Shown here: positions 1 through 10,398 of the stretch, one piece after another | Position numbering within the stretch: the first letter of the stretch is position 1 | Layout of the letters: every line of letters begins with the position of its first letter | Origin: Hemerocallis citrina | Lineage: Eukaryota > Streptophyta > Magnoliopsida > Asparagales > Asphodelaceae | Assembly: GCA_017893485.1 (NCBI GenBank) | Contig: CM030360.1 | Location: forward strand, 13,504,597 to 13,568,596 | Direction: 5' to 3' | Length of the DNA: 64,000 nucleotides | Program-made: the position numbers and the translations under genes | Notes under the pieces: model-generated | The model's input: the letters and a program-made list of their open reading frames with translations, nothing else | The model's database searches: none | What the model was told of the DNA's origin: nothing

Positions 1-275
1 TGGCGTTGGAGGTGAGGGTTGAGGATGATTTCGAATGGGAGGGGATGAGATCGTGGCTGGGGAGGGTTTGAGATTTTTTATTTTTTATTTATCTATGAAA
101 ACTTGTGGAGTGCACGTGTTAATTTAAATGAGATTCCTACTTTTGCTCTCATTTCTTTATTTCAAATTAGAAAAAAGGAGGGAGGGGATAGACCCATTAG
201 CTTAATATATAGTTATAGTACCTTACTGAATTTTTGCTTATGTACCCACTTGCTGTTGGATTGTAGGAGCTATTA

Positions 276-1106
276 ATGGAGAAGAGAAATGACTCCAAGG
301 GCTCCACTCTCGAATATGTATGGATGTTTTTCCGGAAATGCCTCTTTGCCGTTCTCTCCTATGGTCCAATGCCTAACCACATAGCATTTATAATGGATGG
401 AAATCGTAGATTTGCCAAGAACAGAGGCATAAACCAAGGTGGGGGTCACACTGCTGGCTTCACAGCTCTCCTCTCTAATCTACAATACTGCTATGAAATG
501 GGGTTGAAGTATGTAACCGTATATGCTTTCAGTATCGACAACTTCAAAAGAAAACCAGACGAGGTTCAATCCTTGATGAATCTATTGAAGGAGAAGATAG
601 ATGAATTGCTCAAGGAGGAGAGCATAGTTAACAAGTACGAGATCAGAATTAATTTTTGGGGAAATTTGAAACTCTTGAGCGAGCCGGTGAGGGTGTCAGC
701 TGAGAATGCAATGGCCATTACTGCTAAGAATAAAGGGCCAGTGCTCTCATTGTGTGTGGCCTATACATCCACTAACGAAATCGTGCATGCTATTGAAGAA
801 TCTTGTACAAAGAGGAGAGAAAATTCAAAAGATGTTGATGATATAGATGTTATGGTTTCAGTGGAAGATTTGGAACAACACTTGTTTACAGTTGGTATCC
901 CTGATCCAGATATTGTCATTAGGACTTCGGGAGAGACTAGGATGAGTAACTTTCTTTTATGGCAAACTACTTTTACCCACTTGCAAAACCCAGTCCCTTT
1001 ATGGCCTGAGTTCTCTTTTAGGCACTTGGTGTGGGCTATATTGCAGTATCAGAAGGTCTACCCTTATTTAAGGGAGACACGGAGAACGAGTAAAAAAACA
1101 AGTTGA
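276..1106 (+). CDS. cis-prenyltransferase (dehydrodolichyl diphosphate synthase-like)
   Basis: Single uninterrupted frame of 276 codons, the usual length and intronless form of plant cis-prenyltransferases. The family adds isopentenyl diphosphate units in cis to an allylic diphosphate to make dehydrodolichyl or related polyprenyl diphosphates, typically at the ER. Seen directly: the pyrophosphate-binding motif FIMDGNRRFAK near residues 38-48, with the catalytic Asp at about 41; the TVYAFSIDNFKR segment near 84-95; and the C-terminal signature IRTSGETRMSNFLLWQ followed by PLWPEFSFRHLVWA. The start is the first ATG. A 3' splice-like site (ttggattgtag) lies a few bases upstream, so a 5'-UTR intron is possible. 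The Lys-rich tail (RRTSKKTS) lacks an obvious motif. Product chain length (dolichol type, short chain or rubber type) cannot be decided from sequence. No inactivating change was seen. Confidence 0.93.
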   Translation: MEKRNDSKGSTLEYVWMFFRKCLFAVLSYGPMPNHIAFIMDGNRRFAKNRGINQGGGHTAGFTALLSNLQYCYEMGLKYVTVYAFSIDNFKRKPDEVQSLMNLLKEKIDELLKEESIVNKYEIRINFWGNLKLLSEPVRVSAENAMAITAKNKGPVLSLCVAYTSTNEIVHAIEESCTKRRENSKDVDDIDVMVSVEDLEQHLFTVGIPDPDIVIRTSGETRMSNFLLWQTTFTHLQNPVPLWPEFSFRHLVWAILQYQKVYPYLRETRRTSKKTS

Positions 1107-1310
1107 ATGGTGCTGAAGATACCCAACAAGCGTAGAAAGCAGATCGGACATAGAGAGAAATGATAGGGCAAAATGGGGGGACAAGAAGACAAGCAAAATA
1201 CCAGCATGTTTGACGCTACTGGATTCCACTCGAAGCATTCGACTCAGTAGATTGAGGCATGCTTTTGAATCATTCAATGCTCTTTTGTTTGTAACGTACC
1301 ATTTGGAATG

Positions 1311-1464
1311 TACACAACCAACGCAAATTGCTAACTGCAGTTGTAAGTTTATCTTAACAGAATATATGGAAATGAGATTAGTTTTTGTACACAACCAACG
1401 CAATTTGCTAACTGCAGTTGTAAGTTTATCTTAACAGAATATATGGAAATGAGATTAGTTTTTG
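1311..1464 (+). repeat. 77-bp tandem duplication in the 3' flank of the cis-prenyltransferase
   Basis: Two adjacent 77-bp copies, 1311-1387 and 1388-1464, differ at only one base (gcaaattg versus gcaatttg). The near identity indicates a recent duplication. It starts about 200 bp after the stop codon and so probably lies in the 3' UTR or just beyond it. No coding potential. Confidence 0.9.
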
Positions 1465-2106
1465 TTAAAAATATGAATCATACGGGAAAATACACACGAA
1501 GAGGAGATGTAACTGATTGTTCGGAAGATTCCTTGTTCTGAAATCAAGGTAAGCTAACTAGGAAGATGCTTTGATCCGTAATTTTATTTGTTTCGGTCAT
1601 AAATTGTTGTGTTATCATCTGGTTAAATTTTGTAGTGCCTTTGCTTCCACTTACTATTAGTAGATAAGTCTTTGATTTTTAACTGCACATGCTTTCTACA
1701 TCTATTGGTTTAAAGATTTTGACAATATTATACATAGTTGACTTTAAGACTATAGCATGTAGTTATAATTGTAGAGGTTTATGGTCTTTACATCTGAATC
1801 TTTTAGATTTTGATAGCTGAAAGGACTGGAGGAGGAAAAAATAGAGGACAAATAGCTTTTTGGCAATTCGATTCCTGAGGTAAATTGTTGTATTTGGGAG
1901 TTATAAAACTCAGATACATTTTTTGTGGTTAGGATTGGAACTTTCCGCAGTTCCTTGATGGATGGTTCAGCTAAAACCATCTGTGTCTATTGATACTCCG
2001 TCCAGTCGTAGAATTTCTTATTTTGAGAAAACAAACATCATAGTGTACTTGACCATATCGGGCATGAGGATAACATGTATATATGCATCATCAAGAGTTT
2101 GTTAAT
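1465..2106. other. AT-rich flank without a recognisable gene
   Basis: No open frame of convincing length or homology was seen. A donor-like caag/gtaagc lies near 1546-1555, so the transcript upstream could have a spliced 3' UTR, but nothing confirms this. Confidence 0.5.
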
Positions 2107-2116
2107 TTATTTGTTT

Positions 2117-3622
2117 TAAAGACACTTTTCAAAATAGCTTCTCTCTCTAGATATTCTAGAGAGAGAAGCTCTCCCTAAAAACTCAAAAAAGAGAAACCCT
2201 AGTTCTAGAAATTGGAGAAGGCGGCAGCTAGGGTTCGTCGCCCCTTCCCTGTCCACCGTGTGCCCTTCTTCTCTCTTGCTCCCCTCATCTCTCTCGCCTC
2301 CGATCCCTTTCCTCCCACTGCCAGCTTCTCGAGCTCAGCCTCGATTCGATTCTCCAAAATGAAGAGCCACATCGCGATTCCGACCACTGGGTGCCAAATG
2401 AAGTTCGAGATCGACGACGACCGGTAACTCCGAACATCCTAGGACAAGGGGATCTCAGGATTTGGCCTTGGGGATGCTTTGGGCGTGGAGGTCAAGCATG
2501 GCTCCTGACGTTTTGGTGTTGTGGACGGCGGACGGCGCTGACTCGGGTTGTGGAGGCGGCTACAGTGGCCGTCGTTGGTGGTGGTTCATGGGGTCGTCGA
2601 CTTCGGTTGTGGAGTTGGTTGCGGGGCCGGTGTTGATTTGGAGTCGGCTGCAGTCGCTGTTGTTCTTTGCGATGAGAAGGGGCCGGCGATAGGGGAGGGG
2701 GTTGGTGACCAGGGTTCGTCAGCTAACCTTGGGGGGGGGGGGGGCTCAAACTAAAAGGAGCGAGATATGTTCAGAGGTGGATGGATTAGTTGACAAGAGC
2801 CTCGATATAGCAGCTTCGCCTGGCAAGTATATTCTCTTTGGCTTTGGTTCGGTGCGGGAGGGGGTGGAAATTGGCGTTGGGGAAGAGGAGTTTGGGCTTG
2901 GCTCTGGGTTGGGAAGTGGAGTTGGGGAAGAGGAGAGAGTAGATTGGGCTGTGTGAGTGAGAGAGAAATAGTGGAGGAGTCCCTAATATCCAATTTTTTC
3001 TCCTTAATATCCAAATTACAACCAACTTACAATTAACAAGAAAACAATTTCTAGTTGGTGTGGGGCGGCGGTAGTCGAGCAAGTTTATAGTTTGGGCTCA
3101 ATTTTGGTCTATTTAGGTCAAAGTGAGAGGTCCCTAGGGTCTTTCTCATGTCAGGGGTTTGGATGCATTTGTGGAGCTGTCGGGGGCGATGACAGCCCCC
3201 GTTGTGAGGTGACGATGATAGTCAATAATGGTCAAGCTAGGGGATGAGAACGAGGTCACATTCTGGACATGGGTATGTCAGATTGGTGTGTAACTGTGAT
3301 ATCTATCGTATGGTGCTTGAAGTTGACGTAGAGGTCATTGCTGGGGGCGACACTGGTGTGATTGCGAGGTGACGGCGGGACAAACGGAGTACAAGCGAGG
3401 AATTGAGAGAGAAGAGCTCAAATTGGCTCGAGAAACTTGTTGTGGCAAGGTCGACCGACCAGTAGTATTAGGGTTTGTTGTATTTTTTGTTTATTTGTTA
3501 GGATGTATGAGTTTCAGGACCCAACTTATTAGGTTGCCTGAACTCCATTTGTTGTATATTTTGTTAAATTCTTTTTAATGAAACGCGGGGGGTATTCAAC
3601 CCACCGTTGACAATCAAAAAAA
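2117..3622 (+). mobile_element. GC-rich retroposon-like insert with LINE-type 3' tail
   Basis: A block of about 1.5 kb, much richer in GC than its surroundings, flanked by the 10-bp direct repeat ttatttgttt (2107-2116 and 3623-3632). Its 3' end reads ttaatgaaacgcggggggt, then ccacc-rich sequence and a short A run. This resembles the tails of the two LINEs in this window (16.0 kb and 36.7 kb), which also have taatgaa/taatgag, a GGTGG...CCACC stem and a poly(A). No coding frame resembles ORF1 or ORF2; the overlapping open frames on both strands look like composition artefacts. Best read as a non-autonomous derivative or heavily truncated LINE copy. The direct repeat is short and AT-rich, so the borders are tentative. 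Confidence 0.5.
2136..2170. repeat. 35-bp perfect palindrome
   Basis: Arms of 16 bp (agcttctctctctaga and its reverse complement) around a 3-base loop (tat). It lies about 20 bp inside the left border of the retroposon-like insert. It could form a hairpin; no function is known. Confidence 0.85.
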
Positions 3623-3632
3623 TTATTTGTTT

Positions 3633-5187
3633 AATTTTGATGATCAATTAGGCTGTCTGAAAGATATATGTTATTGGTTAATGATTTTTATCCAGTTTGG
3701 TTCAGATGACAGTAATGATTAATATTTTGAAGATAGCTATATATAAGTTGCTGCTAACAGTACTATGAAGATGTTTGGATGACAAACCTTGAAGATGAAG
3801 GGTGTGTCTCATTGGCCTCCTAGCAGCCTTTTGTTATTCATTTATTCTCTCATTTAAGAGTAAATACATTGTAAGTGGTGGACATCATGAACTTATAATG
3901 TTACATAATTTTGGAATTGGGAGAGAAGACACGTGTGGCATGTGCAAATAGGTCGAACAGTAAGTGATGGCAATCTTCGAACTTCTGGGTTCTAAATGTT
4001 TGATGGCCTACATCCTTGAGATTTTCAAATACAAAAGTTATTCGGTCATTTGGCCAGGAGATATGTAGTTGAGCTAGTCAAACCCCAGAATGTGAAAAAT
4101 ACTCCTGCAGTATCCTTGTAATTTGAGTTTACCAGCTAATTGTGATTTTGTAGATTTCCCTATTATATGAATATGTCAGTAACTCAGGTCCAATGCAGTC
4201 AATTATATATCAAAAAGAAAACAATACAGAGAGGCTGTAGAGGGCAATAAGAATTCCGTGCATTGCTGGGGATACGAAGTTATACTGATGGAAGTTGGAA
4301 CCATGTTAAATCTGTTGTCTTTCGTTTTACTTCATATTTTCTCTTTCAGTGTATTTTCTTTAACAAGACTGTCATTCATCGTTCAGTATGTTGCATTGTT
4401 AATAAAATAAGTTAAAATTACTGCATTGCTTTCTCTTTGTTAAAATCATCAAACATATTCATATATAAATTTCTTCCACCTTGCTGTTGATTGTGGAGCT
4501 GAATGTTCTCTTATACTCCTCTGCTCTTGCAGGCTGGCAGGGATGGTTGAAATCCGGTGGAGGGTGTCCAATGCTTGATAAAAGCAGGTCTTTGATTGCG
4601 TATTTGAGTTAAAATGCTTTTGGGGAAGAGAAATGCAGCCTCATAAGAAACTAAACAATGGTCGGAATGGTGGGGACTCGGAAGTGCATGTTCAGCTAGT
4701 AGCAGGAGGTGAGCGACATAGCAGGTCATCTCATGTGGTGAAAATTTGGGGTAATGCTGGAAAGAGTGACCCAAGTTTCAATTTGATGGCTCATTGGATG
4801 TCGGTGCGTAGGTCATCCATAATCACCAAGGGATGTTAATCGATGTTGTTAGTAAGTTCCTTTCTGGGATGAATGATGTGAATGAGATTGAACTTAGGGT
4901 GTGGGGGAGGGGTTTTAAGTTTCATAATTCTCTTGACATTGGGATAAAAGGCAAATTACTCTTTCCACTTTATTAATCACTATTCTCTAATCTCTAATCT
5001 CTAATATTATGATGGGGGAGTTGGAGTTGTCGTTTGTATACAACCCAACACGAGCATTGCCCGTGCATAACAAATATAAAGCATGTCTCAGGTTCGAGGC
5101 CAGCTTACGTTGGAGTTTTTACTTTATTTTTTTTTTTAAAATTTAGACGTGTATCACACGTGTAATTGCTATGAGTTTAAAGATATT
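3633..5187. other. intergenic DNA, no gene recognised
   Basis: AT-rich sequence with only short frames. A splice-acceptor-like ctcttgcag near 4524-4532 precedes a somewhat more GC-balanced stretch (to about 4840) that could be an exon of an untranslated or unidentified transcript, but no protein similarity was seen. Around 5010-5085 there is an old-transposon look (gagttggagttgt and gcattgcccgtgc motifs). Confidence 0.4.
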
Positions 5188-5345
5188 TCTAAGAGCATCT
5201 GTTGTCGTTGGCTATTTTGCCAAAAATTGCAAAATTCGAGAAAAAAAATCTTGCAGTCGTTGGCCAAATACCAAAGTTTTGGGTTGGAGAGGAACAGTAT
5301 TTGGCTATATTTGGGAGTGGAAATAAGAATTTGCAAAATATAGCT
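5188..5345. repeat. fragment of a MITE-like element
   Basis: Begins with agagcatctgttgtcgttgg, resembling the terminal sequence of the MITE-like elements at 27360-27952 and 28208-28800 (gagcatcc, then agtcgtttttctcattt, then ttgcca). The other terminus was not found. It lies against the truncated 3' end of the copia element. Confidence 0.4.
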
Positions 5346-6642
5346 TACGAACATACATACAACGATCTGTTTTGCATCTGTCGAAACATTTTCCTCTCAT
5401 AAAGCAATCAACTTCAAGTACCATTACCGTGGTACTTGTTTGAGCACATAAAGACTTCTTTAGTCGGCACACCATGTCTTCTTTCCCTTTTGTTTCATAA
5501 CCTGTAGTTTGTTTCATGTACAGCTCTTCTTCGACATCACCATAGAGAAATACTGTTTTCACATCTAACTGCTCTAAGTGCAAGTCTTCAACTGCCATAA
5601 TACTAAGTAGAACCCTAATTGAAGCTAACTTCACAACCGGGGCAAGATCTCACTGTATTTAACACATTCTCTTTGAGAGAATTATTTCACAACAAGCCTC
5701 ACCTTATACATCTTTGCCATCTGCGTCATCTTTAACTCTAAAAATTTATTTGTTCATAAGAGCGCATTTTCCTGCAGGTGACTTGGTCAACTCCCAAGTT
5801 TGGTTCTGTTCCATAGAGTTCATCTCATCCTTCATGGCTAACTCCCACTGAATTCGAGCTTCATCCTTCAAAACCTCCTCATGAGTCTGTGACTCTCTTG
5901 AATCCATGTACAGAGCATGCTCGTGAACAACACTAGTTGATGGATCAAATATCTTGGTTGGCCTTCTCTCTCGTGTCGGCCTCCTCAATGTGGGTAACGG
6001 TTCACCGTCTGGTTCAAGTTCTCCAAACTGTTCTGGATGTATATGTTCGTCTTGGATAACCTGCTCATTTCCAATAGGCTCACCATGAGACTCCTGTGCT
6101 ACCTGTGGTACTTGTACCTGCTGCTGCACTATAGGGCCCCCACCACTAGGACCACCTTTACAATCTGAATCTGAATCTGAGTCTGAACCACAAGCTGATT
6201 CTAAACTGGTTGTACTGTCTTAACTTGTGTGCCTGTCCTTGTATAGGACATCTTCATTGAACGCTACATTCCTGCTGCGAATGGCCTTGTTATTCACAAA
6301 ATCTCAAAGTCTGTAACCATACTGATCACCGCCGTAGCCAATGAATACATACTTTATGGACTTAGAATCTAGTTTCTTTCTTTTTTCTTCCCTGTCAATT
6401 AGTGAATATGCAATACAACCGAAAACATTCAAATGCAAATAATTGACAATTTTACTTGACCATAGTTCTTGCGGAATGACCCCATCAAGGGCACTAGATG
6501 GGCAACAGTTGATCAAGTACACTGTTGTATTTGCTGTATCGGCCCAAAAATGGACCAGAAGACCCGCATGAAGTCTCATGCATATCGCCCTTTTGCTAAT
6601 CGTGCGATTCCTTCTTTCTGCTACCTCATTCTCTTGTAGAGT
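5330..6642 (-). pseudogene. copia integrase end and reverse transcriptase (3' half)
   Basis: Continues the integrase from the left border of the nested LTR. It contains the motif NEVAERRNRTI, the region HFWADTANTTVYLIN and the integrase C-terminal part (6304-6642), then a Glu/Pro-rich linker (5746-6129) and reverse transcriptase start motifs (QLDVKTVFLYGDVEEELYMKQ, 5530-5630). Frame changes occur near 6300, 5740 and 5450. Similarity fades near 5330, before the YVDD box. Confidence 0.8.
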
Positions 6643-9277
6643 TGTCATGCCCCGCTTCCCAAAATACGGGAATAGGAGTCCATGACTGAGGCCCAGCGAA
6701 TGATGCGAATACACCATTCATAAGCTGTACAGGTAACTCAACAATAAGATAACAACAAAACCATGCAGGCATGTAAAATCACAATAGGATAACAAAAGTA
6801 TATGATATAGTTCATAACATAGCTAACAGCTGGAAAATACAAAGTAGTTACGGGTCAAACACGCTCGGAATACAATAAAGAGTAGCATAAATAAAACATG
6901 AACTAAAGATAACATGATAATTAACAAGACTAAAATACTTGATCAGCAACACCTTCGGGTAACTCTCCATCCGGGCCTTTAAGTACATTATTACAAAAAG
7001 AAGAAACAAGAAGATACTCATTAATGCAAGTCACGGGCTACAAGTAGTACAAGCTAACCGGACAAGTATAAAACGAAACAAGAAGCAGAAAAAATATCAT
7101 GGAGTCAAGAATCATGTAATAGGAGAAATATAACATGTAAACAGGATCATAAACAAGGTATGCATGTAAACAAGTAAGTAAGTATACAAGTCAACATGAA
7201 CATGTACATGTAATTGGATCATGCAAATGCACGTGTTAATCTCATGTCTTTTATTAACCTAACTAGTGCAGTAATCATACGTCCCATACCACATGTATGG
7301 TACACGCAATCAAGTGAACGTTTAGACTTAGTGATGGGTTCTATAGGTCACGTACTTGGGAAAAACATGTACATTCAATCTTGTATCGAGATACGTGCAA
7401 TGTGAAACATGTAGAGTGTAAACTTGTAACGTGAAACATGTAAACTTGTAATTTGCAACTTGTGAACTTGCAACTTGCATCGGAAAACCACGAGCTCCTG
7501 TCCGAGTACGCTATTCTATATTGCCCACTACTAGATCTTTACCCTTATACCCCGGCTTGTTACTTTTATTAATTTTAATCAACGATAACAAGATATCATA
7601 TTTAAACTACTATCATGGGTAAAACAATCATGCACATAATCATGTATAATTCTAAGAGTATATATGTGTGTATCAATCGTGTTCATGTAATGCATGTGAC
7701 TACAGAGTATTCATGATCATATGCGAATACGGGATCGACGGATTATGTATAGCAACATATTTCAGTTCGATCGATGAATACAAATTAGAGTCAAAGAATA
7801 TACTTGCGGTATTTTTCAAAGAAAGCTTGTACGAGAACAAACGAGTTGTACAAGAGGATACTTGCCTGATAACCGATGACGATGATACCGAATACAAGAA
7901 TAACAGGATCAGAATTCCGGGTAACGAAGCACGAACACGGGGAAATGCAAGCATGTGCACTCTACGTGCAACACCAAACAGCAAACACAGAAAAACTCCA
8001 CAGCTGATCCCTTTACTCCAACACAACAGCAAAACACAACTCCTGGATCCTTACACTCACGAACAGCACACACCGGAATAGACCAACCCTTGTGTTTCTC
8101 TTCAAACGCAACAGAGAGAGAGAGAGAGAGATGGCGGGAGAGAACGGCTGTAACACCCCGCAAAATTGAAAATTACAATTTTGCCCCTAGGTGTTACGCA
8201 CGTATATTTTGTAATGTGTTTCACTACATATTTTGGATTCGTATTATTTATACATTTTTCCGTATTGATTTCAGTCAACCAAAATATAATATTTCAATCC
8301 CTGGAATTTACGTGCTTTTTACGTGTTTTGTGCACGTGTTTCCACCACTACGTACAATGTTTTCTATAGGCTTAAATTATTTATTTTTATGTATTTAAAT
8401 CTATTTTATAAAACAGAAATTTATTTTTCCCCCTATTTTGATTAAAATGCATTTTTCGATTTTCTGCACGTATAATGCACGTGCTTTTTACGTGTTGTGA
8501 TTTCATCATGAAATATATGTAAATTAGTAAATGTAATTTTTCTTATATTGTTTTCGATTATATTAAATAACTTTTCATCAATAAAGTCGATTTACGCATT
8601 TTCATGTTTTCACGTGCGACACACGTGTTTGTTTCGGTGCGCGCATTTAGGCGTATCCTTTTTCGAAACGAATTTCATAAAATGTTTAACACCCGTGCTT
8701 TTCAAATAACATAAGCAGTAATATATATATTAATAGTGTATACATGTGTATAAGTTAATATATGGTTGATGGCTTTTTGATATAAAAACAATGGTATATA
8801 CAAATGGATTAATTTATGAATAGTGTGTTGAATTTGGGGCCCACGGTAGAGAAGAAGCAGCAAAGGTGCTGTTGGATTGGTATATGGATTTGTGTTATGT
8901 AGGTGGAGGCCCACGGTTGGTGTAAAAAACGGTATATGGGCTATTATACATTTTGCTTGGGAACATAACAATGGAAAAAAAAAATAATAAATAAGTTGAT
9001 ATGGTGAATGGAGGCCCACCTACAAATGTTGTATTGTGTGCTTGTGTATGTGCACACTGGATGTTTTCTTTTTGGCTGGGTGGTACTAATTAAGGTGGGT
9101 GACCGGATTTTGTAGTGGGGAGAGGAAGAGGTAGGGAGGTTATGAGAGTTACAAATGTGAAGAGGGGGACAAATGAAAAGATGGGAGTTTGAGAAGTTAT
9201 GAAATGTGAAAGGTTGGAGATTAAATTTAGTAATTTATTAGGTGTGAAATTATGCAATTAGAACCCTAGCAAAGACC

Positions 9278-9286
9278 TATAAATAG
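9278..9286 (+). promoter_or_regulatory. TATA box of the 4.17-kb solo LTR
   Basis: TATAAATAG followed by a C/T-rich start region (ccaccattctactctcttct). It lies 1.13 kb into the LTR. Confidence 0.6.
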
Positions 9287-10330
9287 CCCACCATTCTACT
9301 CTCTTCTCACACCAATCAAGAAATAAGAGAAAGGAAAAGAAAAAGAGTAAGAGAAGTAGTGTTCTTGTGCTTGGAGGCTATTGCTAGGAGAAGAGGAGCT
9401 AGAAGTGCTTGTGAAGTTAGGAGCAAGAAGGAACCCGTTACTTGTAGTTTTTCAACCTTCAAACTAAGGTGGGTGATCCTATACTTTCTAAATTGTAGGA
9501 AATGCATGCTATTATGATTAATGAGTAGTATAAATTTTGATGTGATAAACTAGAGAGCAAGTTCATGTTTTTAGGTATGCTAAATTGTAGGAATATTACT
9601 ATTGATTAAGAAACAAAGCATGATCATGTTGCTTAGAAATGAGAACAAAAAGTAAGGAGAAACCTTCATTAGCTTGTTAATTTACAAATGTAGAACTAAT
9701 AATTATGAAATTATTGGAAGAGATTTCATTATGGTTAAAAAGGAGTTTTGTAAAGTAAAGTGGGTGTTCTCTTACTTTCTAAATATAGAGAATGTGCATG
9801 TTAATAGAAATGAATGAGTAGTATAGAAATTGATTTGGTAAAGTAGAACAAATCTATGCATTGAATGTAATGAAATATTGCTTTATTGAGTAAACAAATC
9901 CAACTTATGCTAGTTAGTAATGAGAAAAGAAATGTTGATTTGTTTTGTCATAAATTAGTATGCACGAATGAAGATATAATTGAGTGTATGAAAAATGTTG
10001 GGAATACATTCTTTTGCAAAATATTTTGTAAGGTTAATTGAATACCATAAACTTGTTTTGGTTATGAAAGATACAATATGTATCCTTTGATTAAATTGCA
10101 TAGGTACAACCTTATGTTTCTCAATGAAAAGAAATTTTGAAAATAAGATTATTTGTCTAAAATATGATTTTTTGAAATATATGAGTTACTGTTAGAAAGT
10201 AACTCAGTTAATATGACCCAATTTCAGTTTAACAAAGGATTAGAAAAGTTGAGGAATCGAGTTTTATAAATAAAATAGAATAACAGAAAATTGGGATAAA
10301 AACATATGAAGAACCATGATAGCAATAGAC

Positions 10331-10398
10331 GATCTTGGCCTAGTGGCTTGGCACTACACGGGTCTCCTAGCCGACCGTGGGTTCGAAACCTGTTAAGG
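10331..10398 (+). other. tRNA-like segment (possible SINE head) inside the LTR
   Basis: Contains a pol III A-box match tggcctagtgg (10336-10346) and a perfect B-box ggttcgaaacc (10380-10390), 33 bases apart, with short outer complementarity (ttggcc and ggccaa). It does not fold as a complete tRNA by eye. It could be a tRNA-derived SINE head or an LTR-resident tRNA-like element. Confidence 0.4.

Noticed and set aside
2205..3082. Stacked open frames on both strands
   Set aside because: Low-complexity, GC-driven frames inside the retroposon-like insert. No homology and none continues across the element.
10331..10398. A functional tRNA gene
   Set aside because: A and B boxes are present, but no full cloverleaf or acceptor stem could be drawn and it sits inside an LTR.
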